From Pantoea vagans (GTDB taxonomy: Bacteria; Pseudomonadota; Gammaproteobacteria; Enterobacterales; Enterobacteriaceae), in contig NZ_CP038853.1 of NCBI RefSeq assembly GCF_004792415.1, forward strand, positions 310,001 through 374,000: 64,000 nucleotides of DNA, given 5' to 3'. The position numbers and the translations under genes were made by a program. The notes under the pieces were generated by a model that saw only the letters and a list, made by a program, of their open reading frames with translations, was not told the DNA's origin and made no database searches. Within the stretch, counting starts at the first letter, position 1. Every line of letters begins with the position of its first letter. Below, piece after piece: positions 36,540 through 47,094 of the stretch.

Positions 36540-37807
36540 AGACCTCTTTTATCAACGCCCTGATCTCCTCCCTGATGCTGCTGGTGCTGGCCACCTTCTT
36601 TATGGGACTGCGCCTGAATCTGGACGGTACGAATCTGGTGGTGCAGAACGCCGGTAGCGTGCGCTGGAACTGGATCGCCGCAGGCTGTGCGGTGGTGTTT
36701 CTGTTCCAGCTGCTGCGTCCGATCTGGCAAAGCGGCCTGAAGAAAATTTCCGGTCCGGCGCTGGTATTACCCGGTCTGGATGGCTCGACGCCGAAGCAGA
36801 AGCTGGTGATGGTGGTGCTGATTATCGCCGCGATTGCCTGGCCTTTCCTGGTGTCACGCGGCACTGTCGATATCGCCACCATGACGCTGATCTACGTGAT
36901 GCTCGGTCTGGGCCTGAACGTGGTGGTCGGACTCTCTGGCCTGCTGGTGCTGGGTTATGGCGGCTTCTACGCCATCGGCGCTTATACCTTTGCGCTGCTG
37001 AACCACTATTACGGTCTTGGCTTCTGGCAGTGCCTGCCGCTCTCCGGCATGGTCGCTGCGCTGTTTGGCCTGCTGCTGGGCTTTCCGGTGCTGCGACTGC
37101 GCGGCGACTATCTGGCGATTGTGACGCTGGGCTTCGGTGAAATCGTGCGTATTCTGCTGCTGAACAATACCGCCCTGACCGGCGGTCCAAACGGCATCAG
37201 CCAGATCCCGAAACCGACGCTGTTTGGTCTGGAGTTTGGCCGTACGCCACGTGAAGGCGGCTGGGATACTTTCCACAACTTCTTTGGGCTGAAGTACGAT
37301 CCCAGCGACCGCATCATCTTCCTTTACCTGGTGGCGCTGCTGCTGGTGGTACTGACGCTGTTCGTGATCAACCGGCTGCTGCGGATGCCGCTGGGCCGCG
37401 CCTGGGAAGCACTGCGCGAGGATGAGATTGCCTGCCGTTCACTGGGCCTGAGTCCGACCCGCATCAAGCTTACCGCCTTTACCATCAGTGCCGCATTTGC
37501 GGGCTTTGCCGGCAGTCTGTTTGCCGCGCGTCAGGGATTTGTCAGTCCGGAATCCTTTACCTTTGTCGAGTCCGCCTTTGTGCTGGCGATTGTGGTACTG
37601 GGCGGGATGGGCTCGCAGTTTGCGGTGATTCTGGCCGCCATTCTGCTGGTGGTGTCACGCGAGCTGATGCGCGATCTGAATGAATACAGCATGCTGGTGC
37701 TGGGTGGACTGATGGTGCTGATGATGATCTGGCGTCCGCAGGGATTATTACCGATGAAGCGTCCGCATCTGAAGCTCAGAGCCGCTAAAAAAGGAGAGCA
37801 GGCATGA
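36536..37807 (+). CDS. livM: Branched-chain amino acid ABC permease LivM
   Basis: Second permease subunit, 423 residues, with an extra N-terminal hydrophobic region before the conserved core ([34 protein letters not shown]) and the coupling loop [20 protein letters not shown]. It overlaps livH and livG by ATGA at each end, showing tight translational coupling. Confidence 0.95.
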   Translation: MKTSFINALISSLMLLVLATFFMGLRLNLDGTNLVVQNAGSVRWNWIAAGCAVVFLFQLLRPIWQSGLKKISGPALVLPGLDGSTPKQKLVMVVLIIAAIAWPFLVSRGTVDIATMTLIYVMLGLGLNVVVGLSGLLVLGYGGFYAIGAYTFALLNHYYGLGFWQCLPLSGMVAALFGLLLGFPVLRLRGDYLAIVTLGFGEIVRILLLNNTALTGGPNGISQIPKPTLFGLEFGRTPREGGWDTFHNFFGLKYDPSDRIIFLYLVALLLVVLTLFVINRLLRMPLGRAWEALREDEIACRSLGLSPTRIKLTAFTISAAFAGFAGSLFAARQGFVSPESFTFVESAFVLAIVVLGGMGSQFAVILAAILLVVSRELMRDLNEYSMLVLGGLMVLMMIWRPQGLLPMKRPHLKLRAAKKGEQA

Positions 37808-38571
37808 TTCAGCCTTTATTAGCCGTTGAAGGCCTGATGATGCGCTTCGGCGGTCTGTTAGCCGTGAACAATGTGGCACTGGAGCTGCGTCCGCAGGAGA
37901 TCGTTTCACTGATTGGCCCCAACGGTGCCGGTAAAACCACCGTGTTCAACTGCCTGACCGGCTTTTACAAGCCCACCGGCGGCACGATCACATTGCGTGA
38001 GCAGCATCTGGAAGGGCTGCCGGGCCAGAAGATTGCGCGGATGGGCATTGTGCGCACATTCCAGCACGTCCGCCTGTTCCGTGAGATGACGGTGATTGAG
38101 AACCTGCTGGTCGCGCAGCATCAGCATCTGAAAAGCGGCGTGTTTTCCGGCCTGCTGAAAACCCCGGCGTTTCGCCGCAGTGAGAGCGAGGCGCTGGATC
38201 GTGCGGCGACCTGGCTGGAGCGGGTGGGTCTGCTGGATCTGGCAAACCGTCAGGCGGGTAATCTGGCCTATGGTCAGCAGCGTCGGCTGGAGATTGCGCG
38301 CTGCATGGTGACGCGCCCGGAGATCCTGATGCTGGATGAACCGGCGGCGGGTCTTAACCCCAAAGAGACCCACGAGCTGGACGCGCTGATTGCGGAGCTG
38401 CGTGGCGAACACAAGGTGTCGGTGCTGCTGATTGAACATGATATGAAGCTGGTGATGGGCATTTCTGACCGTATTTATGTGGTTAATCAGGGAACGCCGC
38501 TGGCTAACGGAACGCCGGAGGAGATTCGTAATAATCCGGATGTCATTCGTGCCTATTTAGGAGAGGCCTGA
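37804..38571 (+). CDS. livG: Branched-chain amino acid ABC ATPase LivG
   Basis: One of two ATPase subunits of the LIV importer, 255 residues. Walker [10 protein letters not shown], signature [16 protein letters not shown] (a Y-G-Q variant usual for LivG), Walker [13 protein letters not shown] and switch IEHDMK are present. AAAGGAG lies upstream of the ATG inside livM. One base separates it from livF. Confidence 0.96.
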   Translation: MIQPLLAVEGLMMRFGGLLAVNNVALELRPQEIVSLIGPNGAGKTTVFNCLTGFYKPTGGTITLREQHLEGLPGQKIARMGIVRTFQHVRLFREMTVIENLLVAQHQHLKSGVFSGLLKTPAFRRSESEALDRAATWLERVGLLDLANRQAGNLAYGQQRRLEIARCMVTRPEILMLDEPAAGLNPKETHELDALIAELRGEHKVSVLLIEHDMKLVMGISDRIYVVNQGTPLANGTPEEIRNNPDVIRAYLGEA

Positions 38572-38572
38572 G

Positions 38573-39286
38573 ATGGCAAATGCGATGTTAACCATTGAGA
38601 ACGTCAGCGCTCACTACGGCAAAATTCAGGCGCTGCACAATGTCAGCCTCTATATCAATCAGGGCGAAATTGTCACCCTGATTGGCGCTAACGGAGCCGG
38701 AAAAACCACGCTGCTGGGCACGCTGTGCGGCGAGCCGCGCGCGACCCAGGGCACCATCACTTTTGATGGCAAAGCCATTACCGACTGGCAAACGGCGCGC
38801 ATTATGCGTGAAGCAATCGCCATCGTGCCAGAGGGACGGCGGGTGTTTTCGCGCATGACGGTGGAAGAGAACCTGGCGATGGGTGGCTTTTTTGCCAGTC
38901 GCCCGGAGTATCTGACGCGGATTAAGCGCGTGTATGAACTCTTTCCGCGGCTGGAGGAGCGTAAAATCCAGCGCGCCGGAACGATGTCAGGCGGCGAACA
39001 GCAGATGCTGGCGATTGGCCGTGCGCTGATGAGCCAGCCGCGCCTGCTGCTGCTGGATGAGCCGTCGCTGGGACTGGCACCGATCATTATTCAGCAGATC
39101 TTCGACACCATTGAGCAGTTGCGCAGCGAAGGGATGACGATTTTCCTGGTGGAGCAGAATGCGAATCAGGCGCTGAAGCTGGCGGATCGGGGCTATGTGC
39201 TGGAGAACGGGCATGTGGTGCTCGAAGATACCGGTGCAGCGCTCCTATCAAACGAAGCCGTCCGCAGCGCTTACTTAGGTGCCTGA
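38573..39286 (+). CDS. livF: Branched-chain amino acid ABC ATPase LivF
   Basis: Second ATPase subunit, 237 residues. Walker A GANGAGKTT, signature MSGGEQQMLAIGRAL, Walker B LLLDEPSLGLAP and switch VEQNAN define it as LivF. Last gene of livKHMGF. The 401-bp space to ugpB holds a 76-bp repeat, a hairpin and Pho boxes. Confidence 0.96.
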   Translation: MANAMLTIENVSAHYGKIQALHNVSLYINQGEIVTLIGANGAGKTTLLGTLCGEPRATQGTITFDGKAITDWQTARIMREAIAIVPEGRRVFSRMTVEENLAMGGFFASRPEYLTRIKRVYELFPRLEERKIQRAGTMSGGEQQMLAIGRALMSQPRLLLLDEPSLGLAPIIIQQIFDTIEQLRSEGMTIFLVEQNANQALKLADRGYVLENGHVVLEDTGAALLSNEAVRSAYLGA

Positions 39287-39321
39287 TGGGGCACGGCCTG
39301 GCTTACTTGCCAGGTTCCGGT

Positions 39322-39397
39322 TGGGCAGTGCTCGCCATCCTCACGTACTACGTGTACGCTCCGGTGGCTGCGCGCTGTCCGCCCGCAACCTGGCTGC
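39322..39397 (+). repeat. 76-bp intergenic repeat, copy 2
   Basis: Same length and orientation as 23186-23261: starts TGGGCAGTGCTC, carries the palindrome CACGTA-C-TACGTG and the following TACGCTCCGG, and ends CCTGGCTGC. It starts 35 bp after the livF stop. The two copies differ mainly at both sides of the palindromic core. Confidence 0.85.
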
Positions 39398-39517
39398 GCC
39401 GCCGACGGCCTTGAGCATCGATTTGGGGGAGCTGAGGATGGCCTTGTGGGCATGGTTTAAAACCTCAGTCATGCATTTTCAGCTTCCAGTCGCTCTGCAA
39501 TTTATGTAACTAAAAAC

Positions 39518-39551
39518 TGGCAGCGTGGGCGTTTTGCCGCCGCGCTGCCAG
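39518..39551 (+). terminator. Hairpin upstream of the Pho boxes
   Basis: CTGGCAGCG/CGCTGCCAG, nine perfect pairs with a 16-base loop, followed by CGTCCTCTTTTCC. It may end liv transcription before the ugp promoter; the loose U tract keeps this tentative. Confidence 0.45.
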
Positions 39552-39574
39552 CGTCCTCTTTTCCTCTCTTTAGT

Positions 39575-39613
39575 CTGTCACCTGCCTGTCATCTGCCTGT
39601 TATTAATCCGTCA
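39575..39613 (+). promoter_or_regulatory. Tandem Pho boxes (PhoB sites) of the ugp operon
   Basis: CTGTCA (39575), CTGTCA (39586), CTGTTA (39597) and CCGTCA (39608) repeat every 11 bp, the spacing of PhoB binding sites. They lie 75 bp before ugpB. E. coli ugp is known to be induced by phosphate starvation through PhoB, so the same control is inferred. Confidence 0.9.
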
Positions 39614-39687
39614 TTTCCCCGTGTCATGTTACTTCGCGAAACAGAAATCCGTGATTTCACGCGTATTTACCTGCACAGGAAAATTCT

Positions 39688-41004
39688 ATGTCCGTCGTTA
39701 CCTTTCGTCGTAGCCTGATGAGCGTGCTGCTCGGTCTGACGCTCAGCAGCCATGCCATGGCCGCCACTGAGATCCCCTTCTGGCACTCCATGGAAGGCGA
39801 GTTAGGCAAAGAAGTGGATTCGCTGGCACAGCGTTTTAACGAGACGCATCCCGATTACAAAATTGTTCCGACCTACAAAGGTAACTACGAGCAGAGTCTG
39901 GCAGCAGGAATTGCGGCCGTGCGCAGCGGCAAAGCGCCTGCGGTGCTGCAGGTCTATGAAGTCGGCACGGCGACCATGATGGCCTCTAAGGCGATTGTGC
40001 CGGTACATCAGGTCTTCAAAGATGCCGGCATCCTCTTTGATGAAAAACAGTTCGTACCCACGGTGGCGGGCTACTACAGCGACAGCAAAGGTCAGCTGAT
40101 CTCTCAGCCGTTCAACAGCTCGACGCCGGTGCTCTACTACAACAAGGACGCCTTCAAAAAAGCGGGCCTGAACCCGGATCAGCCACCGAAAACCTGGCAG
40201 GAGCTGGCGACCGATGCCGCGGCACTGCGCAAAGCAGGCCTGAGCTGTGGCTACGCCAGCGGCTGGCAGGGCTGGATCCAGATCGAAAACTTCAGCGCCT
40301 GGCATGCATTGCCGGTGGCGACGGAGAACAACGGATTTGACGGCCTCGACGCGGTGCTGGAGTTCAACAAGCCGGTGCAGATTCGTCATATCGACCTGCT
40401 GGAAGCGATAAATAAGAAAGGCGACTTCACCTACTTTGGCCGCAAAGATGAGTCCACTGCCAAGTTCTACAACGGCGACTGCGGTATCACCACCGCTTCA
40501 TCCGGTTCGCTGGCCGATATCCGTCATTACGCTAAATTCAACTTCGGTGTCGGCATGATGCCGTATGACGACACCGTACCGAATGCGCCGCAGAACGCCC
40601 TGATCGGCGGCGCCAGCCTGTGGGTGATGAAAGGTAAAGATGCGGCAACCTACAAAGGCGTGGCCGAGTTCATGCAGTTCCTCGCTAAACCGGAAATCGC
40701 TGCGGAATGGCATCAGAAAACCGGCTATCTGCCGATTACCACCGCCGCCTATGAGCTGACGAAACAGCAGGGCTTCTACGACAAAAATCCGGGTGCAGAT
40801 ATCGCGACCCGCCAGATGATGAACAAGCCGCCACTGCCGTTCACCAAAGGGATGCGTCTGGGCAACATGCCGCAGATTCGTACCGTGATCGACGAGGAGC
40901 TGGAAAGCGTCTGGACCGGTAAACAGTCACCGCAAAGCGCGCTGGATAACGCAGTGAAACGCGGCAACGAGCTGCTGCGCCGCTTCCAGCAGCAAATGAA
41001 ATAA
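39688..41004 (+). CDS. ugpB: sn-Glycerol-3-phosphate ABC transporter binding protein
   Basis: Periplasmic receptor for sn-glycerol-3-phosphate and glycerophosphodiesters, 438 residues. The signal peptide ends ...LSSHAMAA before [11 protein letters not shown]. Family landmarks are [33 protein letters not shown] (20 shown) and [22 protein letters not shown] precedes the ATG. First gene of ugpBAECQ under Pho-box control. Confidence 0.96.
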   Translation: MSVVTFRRSLMSVLLGLTLSSHAMAATEIPFWHSMEGELGKEVDSLAQRFNETHPDYKIVPTYKGNYEQSLAAGIAAVRSGKAPAVLQVYEVGTATMMASKAIVPVHQVFKDAGILFDEKQFVPTVAGYYSDSKGQLISQPFNSSTPVLYYNKDAFKKAGLNPDQPPKTWQELATDAAALRKAGLSCGYASGWQGWIQIENFSAWHALPVATENNGFDGLDAVLEFNKPVQIRHIDLLEAINKKGDFTYFGRKDESTAKFYNGDCGITTASSGSLADIRHYAKFNFGVGMMPYDDTVPNAPQNALIGGASLWVMKGKDAATYKGVAEFMQFLAKPEIAAEWHQKTGYLPITTAAYELTKQQGFYDKNPGADIATRQMMNKPPLPFTKGMRLGNMPQIRTVIDEELESVWTGKQSPQSALDNAVKRGNELLRRFQQQMK

Positions 41005-41014
41005 TCTCTCCCCT

Positions 41015-41040
41015 GGCCAGCCCAGGCTGGCCTCTCTTTT
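41015..41040 (+). terminator. Attenuator-like hairpin between ugpB and ugpA
   Basis: GGCCAGCC/GGCTGGCC, eight perfect pairs with a two-base loop, followed by TCTCTTTT, in the 53-bp gap. It probably raises binding protein over permease by partial termination or mRNA protection. Confidence 0.65.
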
Positions 41041-41057
41041 CTGACGTCAGGTACGCC

Positions 41058-41945
41058 ATGTCTTCATCCCGTCCGGTCTTTCGCACCAGCCTGTTGCCTT
41101 ATCTTCTGGTGCTGCCGCAACTGCTGATTACCGCCATCTTCTTTCTCTGGCCTGCCGGTGAAGCGCTGTGGTACTCGCTGCAAAGTCTCGATCCCTTTGG
41201 CATCTCCAGCAGCTTTGTCGGGCTGGAAAACTTCAGACGCCTGTTTGCCGATCCTTATTATCTCGATTCATTCTGGACCACCATAAAGTTCAGCGGCATG
41301 GTCACGGTCTTCGGCATGGTGCTTTCGCTGCTGCTGGCGGCGCTGGTGGATTATGTGGTGCGACTGCGCCGCCTCTATCAGACCCTGCTGCTGCTGCCCT
41401 ACGCCATTGCCCCGGTGGTGGCCGCGGTGCTCTGGATGTTTCTGTTTAATCCCGGTCTGGGCCTGTTCAGCTATCTGCTGAACCACATCGGCTACAACTG
41501 GAACTATGCGCAGAACAGCGGTCAGGCGATGTTCCTGATTGTGCTGGCGTCGATCTGGCAGCAGATGAGCTACAACTTCCTGTTCTTCTTCGCCGCACTG
41601 CAATCAATCCCTAAATCGCTGGTGGAAGCCGCCGCCATCGACGGTGCCGGGCCGGTGCGTCGCTTCTTCAACCTTTCTCTGCCGCTGATTACGCCGGTCA
41701 GCTTCTTTCTGCTGGTGGTGAACCTGATCTACGCCTTCTTCGATACTTTCCCGGTGATCGATGCCGCAACCGGCGGCGGGCCGGTGCAGGCGACCACCAC
41801 GCTGATCTACAAAATCTATCGCGAAGGATTTACCGGTCTGGATCTCTCCTCATCCGCGGCGCAGTCGGTGGTGCTGATGCTGCTGGTCATCGGGCTGACG
41901 GTGCTCCAGTTCCGCTTTGTTGAACGTAAGGTGCAATACCAATGA
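41058..41945 (+). CDS. ugpA: sn-Glycerol-3-phosphate ABC permease UgpA
   Basis: Inner-membrane permease, 295 residues, six helices. The EAA loop that contacts the ATPase reads [42 protein letters not shown] at the N-terminus (abbreviated [18 protein letters not shown]) is typical. It overlaps ugpE by ATGA at its stop. Confidence 0.95.
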   Translation: MSSSRPVFRTSLLPYLLVLPQLLITAIFFLWPAGEALWYSLQSLDPFGISSSFVGLENFRRLFADPYYLDSFWTTIKFSGMVTVFGMVLSLLLAALVDYVVRLRRLYQTLLLLPYAIAPVVAAVLWMFLFNPGLGLFSYLLNHIGYNWNYAQNSGQAMFLIVLASIWQQMSYNFLFFFAALQSIPKSLVEAAAIDGAGPVRRFFNLSLPLITPVSFFLLVVNLIYAFFDTFPVIDAATGGGPVQATTTLIYKIYREGFTGLDLSSSAAQSVVLMLLVIGLTVLQFRFVERKVQYQ

Positions 41946-42787
41946 TTGAGAATCGACGCGGGCTGGATCTCTTCAGCCACATCGTGCTGGTGCTGGGCGT
42001 GCTCACCATCCTGTTCCCGCTCTATGTCGCCTTTGTGGCGGCGACGCTGGATAACGAGGCGGTCTATCAGGTGCCGATGACGCTGGTGCCGGGTACGCAT
42101 CTGTGGGCGAACATCTCGCGCATCTGGACGCACGGCGTTAACGGCAGCGGACCGGCGTTTGGCCTGATGCTGCTCAACAGCATGATCATGGCGCTGGGCA
42201 TCACCTTCGGCAAAATCACCGTGTCGATGCTGTCGGCGTTTGCGCTGGTCTGGTTTCGCTTTCCGCTGCGCACGCTCTTTTTCTGGCTGATCTTCATCAC
42301 GCTGATGCTGCCGGTTGAGGTACGTATCTTCCCCACGGTACAGGTGATTGCCGACCTTAATCTGCTCGACAGCTACAGCGGCTTAACCCTGCCGCTGATG
42401 GCCTCAGCGACCGCCACTTTTCTGTTCCGTCAGTTCTTTATGTCACTGCCGGATGAACTGGTGGAAGCGGCGCGCATCGACGGTGCCAGTGCGATGCGCT
42501 TCTTCATCGACATTGTTCTGCCGCTGTCGAAAACCAATCTGGCGGCGCTGTTCGTGATCACCTTTATCTACGGCTGGAACCAGTATCTCTGGCCGCTGCT
42601 GATCATCAATGATGCAAGCCTCGGCACGGCGGTGGCAGGGATCAAAAGCATGATCTCCTCCAGCGGATCTCCGACCCAGTGGAACGAAGTGATGGCGGCA
42701 ATGTTATTAACCCTGATCCCACCGCTGGCGGTGGTGTTAGTCATGCAGCGTGCCTTTGTGCGCGGTCTGGTTGAGAGTGAGAAATAA
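41942..42787 (+). CDS. ugpE: sn-Glycerol-3-phosphate ABC permease UgpE
   Basis: Second permease, 281 residues, six helices, with the EAA loop [39 protein letters not shown] and [12 protein letters not shown] are family features. Translationally coupled to ugpA and followed by ugpC after one base. Confidence 0.95.
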   Translation: MIENRRGLDLFSHIVLVLGVLTILFPLYVAFVAATLDNEAVYQVPMTLVPGTHLWANISRIWTHGVNGSGPAFGLMLLNSMIMALGITFGKITVSMLSAFALVWFRFPLRTLFFWLIFITLMLPVEVRIFPTVQVIADLNLLDSYSGLTLPLMASATATFLFRQFFMSLPDELVEAARIDGASAMRFFIDIVLPLSKTNLAALFVITFIYGWNQYLWPLLIINDASLGTAVAGIKSMISSSGSPTQWNEVMAAMLLTLIPPLAVVLVMQRAFVRGLVESEK

Positions 42788-42788
42788 G

Positions 42789-43862
42789 ATGGCAGGCGTA
42801 ACCCTTCAGGCAGTAACCAAGTCCTACGATGGCAAAAATCAGATCATTCAGCCGCTGAACGTCACCATCAATGACGGCGAGTTTATGGTGATGGTCGGGC
42901 CATCCGGCTGCGGTAAATCGACCCTGCTGCGCATGGTGGCCGGACTGGAGCGCGTTACCTCCGGCGATATCTATATCGACAACCGGCGCGTCACCCAGGA
43001 AGAGCCGAAAGATCGCGGCATTGCGATGGTGTTCCAGAACTACGCGCTCTATCCCCACATGTCGGTGGAGGAGAACATGGCCTATGGCCTGAAAATCCGT
43101 GGGATGGGCAAAGAGCAGATCCGCCAGCGGGTGCTCGACGCGGCGCGCAGTCTGGAGCTGGATCACCTGCTGATGCGTCGGCCTCGCGAGCTTTCGGGCG
43201 GACAGCGCCAGCGCGTCGCGATGGGGCGCGCCATCGTGCGTGAACCGGCGGTGTTTCTGTTCGATGAGCCGCTGTCTAATCTCGACGCCCGCCTGCGGGT
43301 GCAGATGCGGCTTGAGCTGCAGCAGCTGCATCGCCGCTTACAGACCACCAGCCTCTATGTGACCCACGATCAGGTCGAAGCGATGACGCTGGCGCAGCGG
43401 GTGATGGTGATGAATAAAGGCGTGGTCGAACAGATCGGCACGCCGGTCGACGTGTATGAGCGTCCCGCCAGCCAGTTTGTCGCCTCGTTTATCGGCGCGC
43501 CCGCGATGAATCTGCTGAAAGGGCAGATCAGCAGCGATGGTTCGCGCTTTAATCTTGATGCCTCGCATGCACTTCCGCTCAGTGACAGTAAACCGAAATG
43601 GGCTAACCAGCCGGTGGTGCTGGGTATCCGGCCAGAGCATATCCAGCTCAGCAGCCGTGAGCAGGGCGGCGTACCGCTACGCGTCGATACGCTGGAGATG
43701 CTGGGCGCCGATAATCTGGCACACGGTCGCATTGGGGACACGCCGCTGGTGGTACGCTTAGCCCACAGCGAACGGCCGCAGCCAGGCAGTACGCTGTGGC
43801 TGCATCTGCCGTCAGATGCGTTACACTTCTTCGATTCAACCCATGGAAAGCGTCTGGAATGA
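42789..43862 (+). CDS. ugpC: sn-Glycerol-3-phosphate ABC ATPase UgpC
   Basis: ATPase of the Ugp importer, MalK/UgpC type, 357 residues. Walker [10 protein letters not shown], signature [14 protein letters not shown], Walker [13 protein letters not shown] and a C-terminal TOBE-type regulatory domain (~240-357). The ATG at 42789 is chosen over an in-frame ATG at 42750 inside ugpE because it gives the E. coli start and length. It overlaps ugpQ by ATGA. Confidence 0.96.
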   Translation: MAGVTLQAVTKSYDGKNQIIQPLNVTINDGEFMVMVGPSGCGKSTLLRMVAGLERVTSGDIYIDNRRVTQEEPKDRGIAMVFQNYALYPHMSVEENMAYGLKIRGMGKEQIRQRVLDAARSLELDHLLMRRPRELSGGQRQRVAMGRAIVREPAVFLFDEPLSNLDARLRVQMRLELQQLHRRLQTTSLYVTHDQVEAMTLAQRVMVMNKGVVEQIGTPVDVYERPASQFVASFIGAPAMNLLKGQISSDGSRFNLDASHALPLSDSKPKWANQPVVLGIRPEHIQLSSREQGGVPLRVDTLEMLGADNLAHGRIGDTPLVVRLAHSERPQPGSTLWLHLPSDALHFFDSTHGKRLE

Positions 43863-44602
43863 GCACACAACACTGGCCCTATCCCCGCATCGTTGCCCAT
43901 CGCGGCGGCGGTAAACTGGCACCGGAAAACACCCTGGCAGCAATTGATGTCGGCGCAAAGTATGGTCATCAGATGATTGAGTTTGATGCCAAGTTATCAA
44001 TGGATGCGCAGATCTTCCTGCTGCATGACGACACGCTGGACCGCACCAGCAACGGCTGGGGCGTGGCGGGTCAGCTGCCGTGGGAGAAGCTGTCGCAGCT
44101 CGATGCGGGCAGCTGGTTTGGTAACGCGTTTACCGGCGAAAAGTTGGCGCGGCTGGATGAGGTGGCGGCACACTGTCGTCAGCATCAGATGATGGCGAAC
44201 ATCGAAATCAAGCCGACCACCGGCAGCGACGCCGAAACCGGACGCGCCGTGGCACAGGCTGCCGCGATTCTGTGGCAGGATCAGACCGCACCGTTACTCT
44301 CGTCGTTCTCTTTTGAGGCGCTGGAAGCGGCGATGCAGGTCGAGCCGCAGCTGCCGCGTGGCCTGCTGTCACACAGCTGGGATCCCGAGTGGCAGGAAAA
44401 AACGAGCGCGCTGGCGTGCGTGTCCATTCATCTTAATCACAAGGTCCTGACCGCTGAGCGGGTCGCCGAACTGAAAGCAGGCGGACTGAAGATTCTGGTG
44501 TATACCGTGAACAGCCCGGATCGGGCGCGGGAATTGCTGAAGTGGGGCGTCGATGCCATCTGTACTGACAGCATCGACATCATTGGCCCCGATTTTCATT
44601 AG
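43859..44602 (+). CDS. ugpQ: Glycerophosphodiester phosphodiesterase UgpQ
   Basis: Cytosolic enzyme cleaving glycerophosphodiesters delivered by UgpBAEC to glycerol-3-phosphate and an alcohol. TIM-barrel GDPD of 247 residues: catalytic [21 protein letters not shown] and the second histidine in [12 protein letters not shown]. The ATG at 43859 overlaps the ugpC stop and equals the E. coli start. Last gene of the operon; its stop overlaps convergent yhhA by four bases. Confidence 0.96.
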   Translation: MSTQHWPYPRIVAHRGGGKLAPENTLAAIDVGAKYGHQMIEFDAKLSMDAQIFLLHDDTLDRTSNGWGVAGQLPWEKLSQLDAGSWFGNAFTGEKLARLDEVAAHCRQHQMMANIEIKPTTGSDAETGRAVAQAAAILWQDQTAPLLSSFSFEALEAAMQVEPQLPRGLLSHSWDPEWQEKTSALACVSIHLNHKVLTAERVAELKAGGLKILVYTVNSPDRARELLKWGVDAICTDSIDIIGPDFH

Positions 44603-44886
44603 TTCTGATTCGGATTCTGGTTCTGCTGGCCCGGCTGCGTGGTAATCACCCGCTGCTGGGCGCTGTTGCGCTGCTCCTGCATTTTACGCTGCATGTCCTG
44701 CGTCTGACGCTGCTGATCCTGGCGCAGCTTCAGCTGTTGCTGCTGTTGCTGGCTCTGCATCTGCGACTGCATCCGCTGCTGACTCGGGTTATAACCCGGT
44801 TTATTCGGATCGTTGGTGCTGTTCAGCGTGTTCGCCTGACTGGCGAAAGGCAGCAGGGCGGCTAAAACAATCATCCACTTTTTCAT
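44599..44886 (-). CDS. yhhA: DUF2756 family protein YhhA (exported, Gln-rich)
   Basis: Small protein of 95 residues with a signal peptide ([18 protein letters not shown]). The mature part is almost entirely Gln, Arg and Met (runs such as [18 protein letters not shown]) and is probably a periplasmic coiled coil or disordered chain. Function unknown. The ATG at 44886 has GGAGG at good distance; the frame extends to 44937. It lies between ugpQ and ggt, as in E. coli. Confidence 0.9.
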   Translation of the reverse strand: MKKWMIVLAALLPFASQANTLNSTNDPNKPGYNPSQQRMQSQMQSQQQQQQLKLRQDQQRQTQDMQRKMQEQRNSAQQRVITTQPGQQNQNPNQN

Positions 44887-45093
44887 CTTTCCTCCTTCCT
44901 TTATCGCGACAGGTTTTTTGGGTGCACAACGGCGCACACCGATATCAGGGTCGCACCCTAAGTTTACGCGATATCACAGACCTTACTTTCAGATGTATTC
45001 CTGATTTGACTTAACCCCGTTTATTTTGCTGTATTTGTAGGCACTTGCAGAAATGATAAAAAAATGTAAATAACAACATGGGATGGTGGCAGG

Positions 45094-46845
45094 ATGAAAA
45101 TGCAGCAGACAGTGCGTCAGCTTAGCTGGTCGCTGGTGATGAGTTTTACCGTGGTGGCAGGCGCGAACGCCGCGCCTGTTCAGGCTCCGCCGGTCTCCTA
45201 CGGTGTGGACAGTGATACTTTTCACCCGGTAAAAGCGCAGCACGGCATGGTGGCGTCGGTGGATGCGCTGGCAACCCAGGTGGGCGTGGAAATTCTGCGT
45301 CAGGGCGGAAATGCGGTGGATGCCGCGGTCGCCGTGGGCTTTGCGCTGGCCGTGACCCATCCGCAGGCGGGCAACCTGGGCGGAGGCGGTTTTATGCTGC
45401 TGCGCACCGCGTCTGGCCGCGCCACCGCTATCGATTTCCGTGAAATGGCACCGGGCCACGCGTCGCGCGACATGTTCCTGGATAAGCAGGGCAACGCCGA
45501 CAGTAAGCTGTCGCTGACCTCACATCTCGCCTCCGGCACGCCGGGCACCGTCGCCGGACTGGCGCTGGCGGCGCAGAAATATGGCACCCTGCCGCTGAGC
45601 ACTCTGCTGGCACCGGCGATTAAACTGGCGCGTGACGGTATTCCGGTCAACGATGCGCTGGCAGACGATCTGAAGACCTACGGCAAAGAAGTGCTGATTA
45701 CCCATCCCAACAGCAAAGCGATTTTCTACAAAGCGGACGGCACGCCGTGGCAGAAGGGCGATCGGCTGGTGCAGAAGAATCTCGCGCACAGTCTGCAACT
45801 GATTGCCCGCCAGGGGCCGGATGCCTTTTACAAAGGTGAAATCGCGGATGAGATCGCCGGAGAGATGGCGCAGCACGGCGGGCTGATCAGCAAAGCTGAC
45901 CTGGCGGCCTATCGTGCGGTCGAGCGTCAGCCCATCAGTGGCACCTATCGTGGCTATGAAGTCTTCTCAATGCCGCCGCCCTCATCCGGTGGCATCCATA
46001 TCGTGCAGATCCTGAATATCCTGGAGAACTTCGATCTGGCGAAGATGGGCTTTGGCAGCGCTGACGCCATGCAGGTGATGGCGGAGGCGGAAAAATATGC
46101 CTACGCGGACCGCTCGGAATATCTCGGCGACCCCGATTTCGTGAAGGTGCCGTGGCAGGCGCTGACCAGTAAAGCCTATGCCAAAACGCTGGCGCAGCAG
46201 ATCGACGTGGCAAAGGCGCGGCCTTCCAGTGAGATCAAACCCGGCAAGCTCGAACCTTACGAAAGCAACCAGACCACCCATTTCTCGGTGGTGGATAAGC
46301 AGGGCAATGCCGTTGCGGTGACCTACACGCTGAACACCTATTTCGGCAGCGGAATTGTGGCGGGCAACAGCGGCATCCTGATGAATAACGAGATGGATGA
46401 CTTCTCCGCCAAGCCGGGCACACCCAATGTCTACGGGCTGGTGGGCGGGGAAGCGAATGCGGTGCAGCCGGCGAAACGTCCGTTGTCATCGATGTCGCCG
46501 ACTATCGTCGCTAAAGGTGGCAAAACCTGGCTGGTGACCGGCAGTCCTGGCGGCAGCCGCATTATTACCACGGTGTTGCAGATGGTGGTGAACAGCATTG
46601 ATTTCGGGATGAACGTGGCGGAAGCCACCAACGCGCCACGCTTCCATCATCAGTGGCTGCCGGATCAGCTGCGGGTGGAGAAGGGCTTCAGCCCTGATAC
46701 ATTGCGTCTGCTGGAAGCTAAAGGCCAGCATGTGAAGGTGCTGCCGTCGATGGGCAGTACGCAGAGCATCATGATTGGGCCGGATGGCATGCTGTATGGT
46801 GCTTCGGATCCGCGCAGCATTGATGATTTGAGTGCGGGTTACTGA
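45094..46845 (+). CDS. ggt: Gamma-glutamyltranspeptidase
   Basis: Periplasmic enzyme that hydrolyses or transfers the gamma-glutamyl group of glutathione, 583 residues. The signal peptide ends near VVAGANAAP. The precursor self-cleaves before the catalytic threonine in ESNQTTHFSVVD, giving large and small subunits. PLSSMSPT and GSPGGSRIITT line the active site. The start follows GGCAGG. Monocistronic; a palindromic repeat and a terminator lie after it. Confidence 0.96.
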   Translation: MKMQQTVRQLSWSLVMSFTVVAGANAAPVQAPPVSYGVDSDTFHPVKAQHGMVASVDALATQVGVEILRQGGNAVDAAVAVGFALAVTHPQAGNLGGGGFMLLRTASGRATAIDFREMAPGHASRDMFLDKQGNADSKLSLTSHLASGTPGTVAGLALAAQKYGTLPLSTLLAPAIKLARDGIPVNDALADDLKTYGKEVLITHPNSKAIFYKADGTPWQKGDRLVQKNLAHSLQLIARQGPDAFYKGEIADEIAGEMAQHGGLISKADLAAYRAVERQPISGTYRGYEVFSMPPPSSGGIHIVQILNILENFDLAKMGFGSADAMQVMAEAEKYAYADRSEYLGDPDFVKVPWQALTSKAYAKTLAQQIDVAKARPSSEIKPGKLEPYESNQTTHFSVVDKQGNAVAVTYTLNTYFGSGIVAGNSGILMNNEMDDFSAKPGTPNVYGLVGGEANAVQPAKRPLSSMSPTIVAKGGKTWLVTGSPGGSRIITTVLQMVVNSIDFGMNVAEATNAPRFHHQWLPDQLRVEKGFSPDTLRLLEAKGQHVKVLPSMGSTQSIMIGPDGMLYGASDPRSIDDLSAGY

Positions 46846-46893
46846 TAGCTGAGAGCCACGTCAGACCTGACTGGCTGTGAGATCGAGCTTGCT

Positions 46894-47000
46894 CAGGGAG
46901 CACGGTCAGATCGGAAAGACGCAAAAGCCGTCATCCCTGACATGCTCGGCCCGCGCCATCCCTGGCGCTGGACGCTTTCCTCTTCTGACCGTGCTCCCTG
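46894..47000. repeat. 107-bp palindromic intergenic repeat, short copy (inverted)
   Basis: The ends are perfect 17-bp inverted repeats (CAGGGAGCACGGTCAGA at 46894-46910 and its complement at 46984-47000). Its left 60 bp, through TCGGAAAGACGCAAAAGCCG and GCATGCTCGG-like sequence, equal the right part of 15778-15962 on the opposite strand with few changes. It lacks about 80 bp of the interior of the long copy. It lies 49 bp after ggt. Confidence 0.85.
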
Positions 47001-47059
47001 CGCGTTAAGCTAATAAGTGGCTGCCCGATTCACCGGACTTTAAATTTGTCATCAATCTG

Positions 47060-47082
47060 AAGGGCACCTCTGGTGCCCTTTC
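47060..47082. terminator. Terminator between ggt and yhhY
   Basis: AAGGGCACC/GGTGCCCTT, nine perfect pairs with a three-base loop, followed by TCTGCTTT; the A residues on the other side make it usable by convergent yhhY too. Confidence 0.75.
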
Positions 47083-47094
47083 TGCTTTGCCTCG

